Positions 41,497-47,898 of a stretch of DNA of 47,898 nt are shown piece after piece. Source of the stretch: JAFGVL01 sp031553685. GTDB lineage: Bacteria > Bacteroidota > Bacteroidia > Bacteroidales > Paludibacteraceae. The DNA lies in the NCBI GenBank assembly GCA_031553685.1, contig JAVBLE010000015.1, positions 1 to 47,898 of the forward strand, read 5' to 3'. The first letter of the stretch is position 1; each line of letters starts with the position of its first letter. A program made the position numbers and the translations under genes. The notes below the pieces were generated by a model, which saw only the letters and a program-made list of their open reading frames with translations, ran no database searches and was not told the DNA's origin.

Positions 41497-42036
41497 ATGG
41501 AAAAACAAAGTTCTTCACAGTTTGATATATTACCAGGTAAACAAATTCCTTATTATGAGGAAACACAAAAAAGATCTTTTACCCAAAAACTATACAAGGT
41601 AAAGAATACCATTTTATTACTTTTTGCTTATGCTTGTCCTTTTTCTAAAATGAGAATTTGCTTGCATCGTTGGCGTGGGGTAAATATTGGGAAGAATGTA
41701 TACATAGGTATGTTTTGCTTCTTAGATAATTTATATCCAAATTATATTTATATTGAAAATAATGCTAGCGTTAATACAGGAGCAATGATAATAACACATT
41801 TTAATCCAATGAAACAATATGCACCAATTTTTACCGCAAGAGTAGAACCTGTATTGATAAAAGAAGGAGCTATTATTGCTGTAAAAAGTGTTATTATGCC
41901 TGGAGTAGTTATTGGTAAGAATGCGGTAGTATCAGCAGCTTCTGTTGTTGAAAAAAATGTTCCTGGTTATACTTTAGTAAAAGGTAATCCGGCTAGAAAA
42001 ATGGCTGAATTTGAAAATTTATTAACTAAAAAATAA
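41497..42036 (+). CDS. Left-handed beta-helix acyltransferase preceding ACP cassette 2
   Basis: This 179-residue protein has hexapeptide repeats (VNIGKNVYIGMFCFLDNLYPNYIYIENNASVNTGAMIITHFNP ... VLIKEGAIIAVKSVIMPGVVIGKNAVVSAASVVEKNVPGYTLVKGNPARKM), close to the WbbJ/maltose acetyltransferase group, with the His of IITHFNP as the probable catalytic base. It lies 6 bases before the second ACP gene, the same place that the GNAT occupies before cassette 1. Acyl transfer from that ACP to a sugar is therefore a reasonable guess; ordinary acetyl-CoA use cannot be excluded. Confidence 0.82.
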   Translation: MEKQSSSQFDILPGKQIPYYEETQKRSFTQKLYKVKNTILLLFAYACPFSKMRICLHRWRGVNIGKNVYIGMFCFLDNLYPNYIYIENNASVNTGAMIITHFNPMKQYAPIFTARVEPVLIKEGAIIAVKSVIMPGVVIGKNAVVSAASVVEKNVPGYTLVKGNPARKMAEFENLLTKK

Positions 42037-42042
42037 ACAATT

Positions 42043-42276
42043 ATGGAAATAAATAAATTTATTATGGATTTTGCAGCTCAATTTGATGATACAGAAATTT
42101 CAGAATTTACTCTAGATACGAACTTTAGAAACTTAGAGGAGTGGTCATCTTTAAATGCTTTGGCAGTCTTGAATATGATTTCTAAAAAATATAAAGTCAC
42201 CTTGAAACCTGAAGAAATGCGTCAGACTAACACAATACAAGAATTATTTGATTTAGTTCTTTCTAAGAAATCATAA
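42043..42276 (+). CDS. Acyl carrier protein (cassette 2)
   Basis: This 77-residue protein is a paralogue of the ACP at 15911, with about 13 substitutions, and has the same phosphopantetheine site (LEEWSSLNALAVL, Ser36). The invariant stretch DFAAQFDDTEISEFT at the N terminus and PEEMRQ...TIQELFDLVLSK at the C terminus suggest that both interact with the same kind of partners. It lies between the beta-helix acyltransferase and the SDR gene with gaps of 6 and 3 bases. Confidence 0.87.
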   Translation: MEINKFIMDFAAQFDDTEISEFTLDTNFRNLEEWSSLNALAVLNMISKKYKVTLKPEEMRQTNTIQELFDLVLSKKS

Positions 42277-42279
42277 ATT

Positions 42280-43026
42280 ATGTACAATCCATTTTCATTA
42301 GAGAACAAAACAATTTTAGTAACAGGGGCTTCTTCGGGTATTGGAAGAGCTATTGCTGTTGAATGTTCGAAGATGGGAGGCAATGTAATTATTACAGGTC
42401 GAAATCAAGAGCGTTTGTCCGAAACTTTCAGTTCAATGGATTCAGGCAATCATAGTGTTTATACTATTGAATTGACAAACATTTTTGATTTAGAAAGATT
42501 TGTCAATTCGCTTCCGGAATTAGATGGAGTTGTTAGCAATGCAGGAATTATTGAACCAATGGTTTTAAAATTGATGGAAACAAAAGATGTCGAAAAAATT
42601 TTTCAAGTAAATACAATTGCTCCAATTCAATTAACTAGAATGCTTTTGCAAAATAAGAAAATAAAAAAAGGTTCATCTATTGTATATATTTCATCTATTA
42701 ATGGCAATAATGTTTCTTCGGCTGGAAATTCTATTTATGGGTCAACTAAAAGTGCATTATCAGGATTTATAAAAGGTGCTGCTTTAGAGTTGGCTCCAAG
42801 AAATATTCGAGTAAACAGTATTAACCCGGGTATGATTGAAACAGATTTATTCAAAGGTATAGTAATAGGTAATGATGAAATTGAAAAGGATCGTTTAAAA
42901 TATCCATTAAAGCGTTATGGAAAACCGGAAGAAGTTGCTTATGCAGCTATTTATCTTTTATCAGATGCTTCCCAATGGATTACAGGAACAAGTCTGTTGA
43001 TGGATGGAGGATACACTTTACAGTAA
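42280..43026 (+). CDS. SDR-family 3-oxoacyl-ACP reductase-like enzyme (cassette 2)
   Basis: This 248-residue paralogue of the 16149 enzyme has TGASSGIG (15-22), the canonical SNAG, SSINGN with the catalytic Ser, SIYGSTK (Tyr and Lys), and WITGTSLLMDGGYTLQ. The similarity is highest in the cofactor and C-terminal regions and lower around residues 85-110, next to the active site, so the two may reduce different acyl chains. The expected reaction is reduction of 3-oxoacyl-ACP. Confidence 0.86.
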   Translation: MYNPFSLENKTILVTGASSGIGRAIAVECSKMGGNVIITGRNQERLSETFSSMDSGNHSVYTIELTNIFDLERFVNSLPELDGVVSNAGIIEPMVLKLMETKDVEKIFQVNTIAPIQLTRMLLQNKKIKKGSSIVYISSINGNNVSSAGNSIYGSTKSALSGFIKGAALELAPRNIRVNSINPGMIETDLFKGIVIGNDEIEKDRLKYPLKRYGKPEEVAYAAIYLLSDASQWITGTSLLMDGGYTLQ

Positions 43027-43037
43027 ATTAATTCATT

Positions 43038-44039
43038 ATGAATGCATATATCAAAGCAATATCATATTACTTGCCGAAAAAGGTAGTTACTAATGAAGAT
43101 TTAGTGAAAGAATTTCCTGAATGGACAGTTGAGAAGGTAGCTAATAAGGTAGGGGTAAAAGAACGACATGTTGTTGCTGAGTATGAAACAGCTTTAGATT
43201 TGGCAGTTTTGGCAGCAGAAAGATTATTTTTAGAACATAAGATAGATAAAAACTCTGTTGATTTTGTTTTGTTATGTACCCAAAGTCCCGATTATTTCCT
43301 TCCAACCTCAGCTTGCTTGATTCAGACTAAATTAAGTTTGAGAACAGATATTGGCGCATTGGATTTTAATTTAGGATGTTCTGGATTTGTGTATGGACTC
43401 TCATTGGCTAAAGGATTAATCTATGGAAATATTGCTAAAAATATTTTATTATTGACTGCCGAAACATATACAAAACACATTCATCCTAAAGATAAAGGTA
43501 ATCGGACTATATTTGGAGATGCTGCAGCTGCGACTTTGGTTTCTACAGATGGATATTTAGAAATATTGAATTTTAGTTTGGGTACTGATGGCCAAGGTGC
43601 TAATAACTTGATGGTTAAAACAGGAGGATTGCGCTACCCTAATCCAATGAATGATATTTCGTTTGATGAAAATAACATGCCAATTTCTTCTGATTATTTA
43701 TATATGGATGGTGGTGAGATTTTTAACTTTACTTCTGAATTTGTTCCAAAATTAGTAGAAAATGTATTGATGAAAAATAATTTATCTCAAGATGAAATTA
43801 ATTTATTTGTTTTTCATCAAGCTAACAAGTATATGATGAACTATTTGCGTAAGTTAATTGAGATTGAGGCGGATAAATTTTATTATTGCTTGGAGAATGT
43901 AGGTAATACAGTTTCTTCTACTATTCCAATAGCTTTGTATGAAGCAAATAGAGAAAATAAATTAAGGGGAAACATTCTTATTGCTGGATTTGGAGTAGGA
44001 TACTCGTGGGGTGGAACAATTTTAATCTCAAAGGAATGA
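43038..44039 (+). CDS. 3-oxoacyl-ACP synthase III (KAS III) homologue (cassette 2)
   Basis: This 333-residue paralogue of the 16904 enzyme has the same triad positions: Cys114, His260 and Asn290. About 42 substitutions separate the two, scattered over the surface-like helices (61-76, 241-252, 271-278) and including LICG to LIYG and DGAAAT to DAAAAT near the active-site half. Both keep FNLGCSGFVYGLSLAKGLI. This conservation with spread-out changes argues that both are functional. Primer and product are not readable from sequence. Confidence 0.9.
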   Translation: MNAYIKAISYYLPKKVVTNEDLVKEFPEWTVEKVANKVGVKERHVVAEYETALDLAVLAAERLFLEHKIDKNSVDFVLLCTQSPDYFLPTSACLIQTKLSLRTDIGALDFNLGCSGFVYGLSLAKGLIYGNIAKNILLLTAETYTKHIHPKDKGNRTIFGDAAAATLVSTDGYLEILNFSLGTDGQGANNLMVKTGGLRYPNPMNDISFDENNMPISSDYLYMDGGEIFNFTSEFVPKLVENVLMKNNLSQDEINLFVFHQANKYMMNYLRKLIEIEADKFYYCLENVGNTVSSTIPIALYEANRENKLRGNILIAGFGVGYSWGGTILISKE

Positions 44040-44058
44040 TTCCATTAAATGTTTAAAA

Positions 44059-44811
44059 ATGGACTTTACAGTAAATACATATCAAAATCTTCTATCTTCT
44101 TTTCTGCAAGCAAATTATTCTTTTTACACATTTCAGGAGTATTGTGAAGGGAAAGCAAATGGAAAGTTTGTAATTCTCCGTCATGATGTCGATTTAAAAG
44201 CAGAAAATTCACTAGCAACGGCTAAAATAGAATATCAATTAGGTATCAAAGCTTCTTATTATTTCAGGATAGTTCCGCAGAGTGATAAACCGGAAATAAT
44301 TAAAGAAATAGCTGCGTTAGAACATGAGATAGGGTACCATTACGAAGATTTATCCCTCTTTAATGGAAATTATTACAAAGCTATTGAACATTTTAGTGAA
44401 AGATTGGAATATTTTCGTCAATATTATCCGGTGAGAACTATTTGTATGCATGGAAGCCCTACAAGCAAAATTGATAATCGTTCTATTTGGGAAAAATATG
44501 ATTACAAATATTTTGGTATCATAGGTGAACCCTATTTCGACATAGACTTCAATAAAGTTTTTTATATAACAGATACAGGTCGTTGCTGGGATGGTGAAAA
44601 GTACAGTGTGAGAGATAAAGTACAATCTTCTTTTACACAAAAATTTCATACAACAGATCAAATCATAAAAGCACTGAAAACAAATAGTTTGCCCAATCAA
44701 ATTATGATAACCACCCATCCACAGCGTTGGACGAATAATAAAGTAGAGTGGGGAATTGAACTTGTTTCTCAAAAAATGAAAAATGTAATCAAACAATTCA
44801 TTATAAAGTAA
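44059..44811 (+). CDS. Polysaccharide-deacetylase-like protein
   Basis: This 250-residue protein has a NodB-like pattern: FVILRHDVDLKAENS (the HDVD metal and catalytic motif), a second block EIGYHYED where deacetylases have their HxxxH, RTICMHGSP, and a final IMITTHPQRW with the catalytic His. This arrangement is common in polysaccharide loci of Bacteroidetes. The second metal motif is reduced to one evident His, so activity is not certain. It could N-deacetylate a sugar, giving the free amine that an acyltransferase then uses. It starts 19 bases after KAS III. Confidence 0.8.
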   Translation: MDFTVNTYQNLLSSFLQANYSFYTFQEYCEGKANGKFVILRHDVDLKAENSLATAKIEYQLGIKASYYFRIVPQSDKPEIIKEIAALEHEIGYHYEDLSLFNGNYYKAIEHFSERLEYFRQYYPVRTICMHGSPTSKIDNRSIWEKYDYKYFGIIGEPYFDIDFNKVFYITDTGRCWDGEKYSVRDKVQSSFTQKFHTTDQIIKALKTNSLPNQIMITTHPQRWTNNKVEWGIELVSQKMKNVIKQFIIK

Positions 44812-44868
44812 AAAGATTTGAATCGTGTTTTTGAACTTTGTCTAAGCTTAACCGATAATTCATAAAAC

Positions 44869-45062
44869 AACCCGTCATTCTGAACTTGATTCAGAATCGC
44901 TTAATGTCTGATTTGGTGATTGCGGGTCAAACCCGCAATGACGCTTCGGTTGACTGCCCTCATTGTGAGGCACGAAGCAATCTAAATGAAAGACAAATGT
45001 CTTTTGCACTTAAGTTCGATGCAAACAGAGATTGCTTCGTCGTACCTCCTTGCAATGACGCT
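44869..45062. repeat. Composite dispersed repeat with three hairpins
   Basis: Three inverted pairs are visible: ATTCTGAA (44877-44884) with TTCAGAAT (44890-44897); ATTGCGGGT (44919-44927) with ACCCGCAAT (44931-44939); and ACGAAGCAATCT (44972-44983) with AGATTGCTTCGT (45029-45040). The words CATTGTGAGGCACGAAGCAA and TGCAATGACG are a widespread bacterial dispersed repeat. A 75-codon frame over it is not a gene. It fills most of the 303-base gap before the FemAB-like gene. Confidence 0.7.
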
Positions 45063-45114
45063 TTGGTTGATTGTTGTCAATTTGTGGTAGCTGCCTTTTG
45101 TGTTTTTTTATAGG

Positions 45115-46134
45115 ATGAAAATAATACTTTCACATACTGATGTAAATCTTGACGAATGGCAACGATTTGTTTCCACTCATCCTCAAAGTGCAATTTTTCA
45201 TACCCCCGAATATTATTTTGCTTTTCAAACGAACGAATATGCTAAAACTCATTTAGTCGTTATATTGTCAGATAAAGATGAGATTTTAGCATTATCTGTT
45301 TTTATTATTTATAAAGAAAAAGGAATAAAAAGATATTTCAGCCGGCGGGCAGTGGCAATGGCTCCTCCAATAATAAAAGATAATGATGAGAATTTGCTAA
45401 GTGAAATATTGCAAATTCAAAATAAATACCTTCGACAAAAGGTTATTTATGCCGAAATCAGAAATATAAATGCCAATCAATCTGCTACAGGATATAATAA
45501 GAATAAATATCAATTGACAAAACATTTGAATATTGTAATTGACTTACTAAAGCCCTTATCTGCCATTGAAAGTGATTTTTATGGTTCGGCGCGAAATAAA
45601 ATACGGAGAGCAGGGAAAAATAATTTGCATTTCGTGCAATCCAATACAGAAAAAAGTATTTCGCAGGTATATAACTTGTTATACAAATTGTATGACAGGA
45701 TCAAATACCCCTTACTCCCTTACCCAGCATTTGCCCAAGTTGTTAATTATTTGTCCAAACAGAAGAGAATTCTTACTTTTGAAGTTTTGAAAGACAATAA
45801 GCTTTTGAGTACCATGGTTTTGTTAAATTACAAGCAAGAATGGTACAGTTGGTATATGGTAAGTTCCCGGGAAGAAAAACTGTATGGTGCTACAGATTTC
45901 TTAGTTTGGAATATCCTGCAGGAAGCTAAAAAACAAGGCATAGGAAAATTCGATTGGGGAGGAGCCGGAAACCCGGATACAGAATACGGCGTGCGCAACT
46001 TCAAAAAAAAATTTGGAGGAGAACTGATAGAGCAATATCGCGCGATCTGTGTTTATTCTCCGGTGATGTATTATTTTTCAAAAGCAATATTCAAAATATA
46101 TCTGTTTTTAAATAAGCAACATGCCAAAAAATAA
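45115..46134 (+). CDS. FemAB-like GNAT-fold aminoacyl/acyl-transferase
   Basis: This protein has 339 residues from the ATG at 45115 (MKIILSHTDVNLDEWQRFV); the earlier ATG at 45100 lies in repeat-adjacent sequence. It shows QSAIFHTPEYYFAF at the N terminus, FYGSARNKIRRAGKNNLHFV in the middle and YGATDFLVWNILQEAKKQGIGKFDWGGAGNPDTEYGVRNFKKKFGGEL near the end. This pattern belongs to the double-GNAT FemAB family and its lipid-carrier-linked relatives. In capsule or O-antigen clusters these proteins are thought to attach amino acids or acyl groups to a glycan or lipid-linked intermediate. It overlaps the final gene by 14 bases. Confidence 0.82.
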   Translation: MKIILSHTDVNLDEWQRFVSTHPQSAIFHTPEYYFAFQTNEYAKTHLVVILSDKDEILALSVFIIYKEKGIKRYFSRRAVAMAPPIIKDNDENLLSEILQIQNKYLRQKVIYAEIRNINANQSATGYNKNKYQLTKHLNIVIDLLKPLSAIESDFYGSARNKIRRAGKNNLHFVQSNTEKSISQVYNLLYKLYDRIKYPLLPYPAFAQVVNYLSKQKRILTFEVLKDNKLLSTMVLLNYKQEWYSWYMVSSREEKLYGATDFLVWNILQEAKKQGIGKFDWGGAGNPDTEYGVRNFKKKFGGELIEQYRAICVYSPVMYYFSKAIFKIYLFLNKQHAKK

Positions 46135-47659
46135 GAGAAAAAACTTAAAAAAGCCTCGTATCTCACTTTTGATATTGGATTTTGTACTGATAATCGGTAT
46201 TTTTTTCTTGATAATCGGACTATTTCCTTTTCAAGCCCAGCATCCATTTGAAAAGTATTTAGTTCCGTTTTTTGTGTTTTTACCTATTTGGTTTTTCTTT
46301 GGCATTTCTTTTCAAAAATATCATTCATTTCGTTGGAATGGACTGCAAAAAAAAATAAAATCGCTTCTTGCATCAGATTTGTCGGCCATTTTTATTTCGT
46401 TCATCCTTATATTAATTTTTCCCACACTAAATCTTTCAACCTCCTTATTATTGCTACTTGCAGGTATAGTCATAAGCCTGGAAATATTAGTGCTGATCAC
46501 TTATTATTCCTTCCGTTATGCTACAAACTATGAACCGGGCGAGGCTATTGGGCTTCAACAAGTAAAAGAAAAACAAGTCCTGAAAAAAGATGAGCTGTTA
46601 GACGAAGAAACACAAAAAGATATCCGGAAACTAATCTCAAAAACCGTTGGTAAAAGGGCTTTAGACAAACTGTCGGCAAAACTGAAAATCGGTTGGAAAA
46701 ACACATTTGTCTTACATACAACAAGTATTTTTAACATACAAAACCTTAAAGCCAATCGTTTTTCGACCATAGTTAACCTGAAGAGGGTAAATGATGTACG
46801 GGGAATTAACGACCTGTTTATAGCAACACACGAAAAACTCCCGTTTCATGGGCTTTATGCAGGATGTTTTTATTCCAAAAGCACTTACAAAAAAATATTT
46901 TTGCAGCGCTATCCTTTTGGATTAAACTATTTTTTATATGCAATAAATTTCACGGTAAAACGCATTGTCCCCAAATTAAAAATAACCCGCGAAATATATT
47001 TCTGGGTAACCGGCGGTAAAAATCGCATTTTGAGCAAAGCCGAAGTATATGGGCGACTGTACTGTTGCGGATTTGAAATAGTGGACGAATTTCAAGCCGA
47101 CCATCGCACATTCTTTATTGCACGGAAAGTAAAAGAACCCAATCGCAGTGAAGTAAAAACATACGGACCAATCATCAAACTCCGTCGTGTGGGTAAAAAT
47201 GGGAAAGTGTTTTCTGTATATAAATTCCGTACCATGCACCCATTTTCAGAATATTTGCAACCCTACATCTTTGAAAAAAACCACTTGCGCGAAGGCGGCA
47301 AAATCGCTCACGACATCCGGATAAACTCTGTCGGCGCATTTATGCGCAAATATTGGTTAGACGAGTTGCCCATGTTTGTCAATTTTTTCAAAGGTGATAT
47401 GAAATTAGTTGGAGTGCGCCCCATTAGCAAGCACTATTTCAGTCTGTATTCCAGCGAATTGCAGGAAAAACGCACCAAGCACCGTCCCGGCTTATTACCC
47501 CCATTTTACGCCGACATGCCCAAAACACTGCCCGAAATCGAAGCCTCCGAGATGAAATACCTCACCACTTGCGAAAAAAAAGGTACTTTCATTACCGATA
47601 TTCGATATTTGTGGATGATATTTTATAACATTGTATTTAAAAAAGCCCGGAGTAAATAA
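46121..47659 (+). CDS. Polyprenyl-phosphate phosphoglycosyl transferase-like protein
   Basis: This 512-residue protein has four N-terminal membrane helices (about 13-36, 46-64, 86-104, 106-130), a cytoplasmic middle domain (about 165-340; STIVNLKRVNDVRGINDLF, GGKNRILSKAEVYGRLYCCGFEIVDEF) and a C-terminal sugar-transferase core with VYKFRTM (366-372), the catalytic LDELP (Asp414, Glu415) and LVGVRPIS (429-436). Such enzymes start a glycan by joining a sugar phosphate to undecaprenyl phosphate. The reentrant hydrophobic helix that normally directly precedes the RVG...KFRTM block is missing: residues 300-350 are hydrophilic. This is probably a Bacteroidetes subgroup. It is the likely initiating enzyme of the locus. 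Confidence 0.83.
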   Translation: MPKNKRKNLKKPRISLLILDFVLIIGIFFLIIGLFPFQAQHPFEKYLVPFFVFLPIWFFFGISFQKYHSFRWNGLQKKIKSLLASDLSAIFISFILILIFPTLNLSTSLLLLLAGIVISLEILVLITYYSFRYATNYEPGEAIGLQQVKEKQVLKKDELLDEETQKDIRKLISKTVGKRALDKLSAKLKIGWKNTFVLHTTSIFNIQNLKANRFSTIVNLKRVNDVRGINDLFIATHEKLPFHGLYAGCFYSKSTYKKIFLQRYPFGLNYFLYAINFTVKRIVPKLKITREIYFWVTGGKNRILSKAEVYGRLYCCGFEIVDEFQADHRTFFIARKVKEPNRSEVKTYGPIIKLRRVGKNGKVFSVYKFRTMHPFSEYLQPYIFEKNHLREGGKIAHDIRINSVGAFMRKYWLDELPMFVNFFKGDMKLVGVRPISKHYFSLYSSELQEKRTKHRPGLLPPFYADMPKTLPEIEASEMKYLTTCEKKGTFITDIRYLWMIFYNIVFKKARSK

Positions 47660-47802
47660 ATTCAATTGCCAATTTCTTAATTAATAATTCTCAATCAATA
47701 GCGTCCTAAATAAATTTTTCAAAGGCACTACATGACATTTGTTTTTCAGTAATTATAGACTTTATTTGAGTTATAGGGTCAATTTATGAATCTGCATTTT
47801 TA

Positions 47803-47866
47803 TGAGATGTCTCGGCTCCGTCCTTTCGTACCTCAAGGACTGTGCTCGACATGACGAACGAATGGG
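47803..47866. repeat. Dispersed repeat at the right edge
   Basis: TGAGATGTCTCGGCTCCGTCC ... GTGCTCGACATGACGAACGA shares its words with the repeat at 186-272. The 239 bases after the last gene contain nothing else I can identify. Confidence 0.45.
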
Positions 47867-47898
47867 TTATAATACAGAGGAGTGTGGGTAGCGGCTTC

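Noticed and set aside
44886..45113. A 75-codon plus-strand frame before the FemAB-like gene
   Set aside because: It lies entirely in a composite dispersed repeat with three hairpins.
1..47898. Complete genomic island with integrase and attachment sites
   Set aside because: No integrase, transposase, tRNA gene or matching flanking direct repeats were found. The A+T-rich glycan genes hint at transfer, but composition alone does not show an island.

Overview
The window looks like a chromosomal segment of a low-GC member of the Bacteroidetes, most likely the order Bacteroidales. The reasons are promoter boxes of the TAnnTTTG type upstream of several genes, a surface protein with a C-terminal domain like those used by the type IX secretion system, a Bacteroidetes-type HU-like protein, lipoproteins with LxxC lipoboxes, and dispersed palindromic repeats typical of these genomes. 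There are no rRNA or tRNA genes that I can recognise, no transposase and no CRISPR array.

Layout. Bases 1-703 hold no convincing gene, only repeats and a promoter-like site facing left. Bases 704-5639 (+) carry an HU-like protein, two small secreted or lipoprotein genes, a surface protein and a BspA-type leucine-rich-repeat protein. Bases 5876-10184 (-) are a cobalamin (vitamin B12) uptake operon: a cobalamin riboswitch, btuF, an extra lipoprotein gene, btuC and btuD. A divergent promoter at about 10215-10245 (+) then starts a surface-polysaccharide locus of about 37 kb that fills the rest of the window.

The polysaccharide locus falls in two halves. Half 1 (10289-29978) contains gmd and fcl (GDP-L-fucose), wzm and wzt (ABC exporter), an SMR-like membrane protein with a polyprenyl-phosphate glycosyltransferase, a GNAT acyltransferase, an acyl-carrier protein / SDR reductase / ketoacyl-ACP synthase III cassette, an RffA-type sugar aminotransferase, two GT-C-like membrane glycosyltransferases, several soluble glycosyltransferases and two sugar acetyltransferases. 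It ends at a strong terminator (30015-30060). After a minus-strand gene of unknown function and about 1.2 kb of repeat-rich spacer, half 2 (32190-47659) starts behind a TATCTTTG promoter box. It has more glycosyltransferases, a Wzy-like polymerase, a WbsX-family protein, a DUF354 protein, a second ACP/SDR/KAS III cassette preceded by a left-handed-beta-helix acyltransferase, a polysaccharide-deacetylase-like protein, a FemAB-like protein and a phosphoglycosyl transferase.

The most interesting feature is the pair of paralogous ACP-SDR-KAS III cassettes (15911-17905 and 42043-44039). Neither has a dehydratase or enoyl reductase next to it, so each should stop at a 3-hydroxyacyl-ACP. Each sits directly behind an acyltransferase gene, but the two acyltransferases have different folds. 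With the RffA-type aminotransferase just downstream of the first cassette, the simplest reading is that the locus builds an unusual hydroxyacyl group and attaches it to an amino sugar (probably 4-amino-4,6-dideoxygalactose) of the surface glycan. A second theme is that short palindromic repeats have entered genes: they lie in frame inside the aminotransferase, a GT2 and the 5' end of btuF, they supply the btuC stop codon, and another repeat supplies the GTG start of wzt. Functions are read from motifs and remembered family resemblance; no database search was possible.
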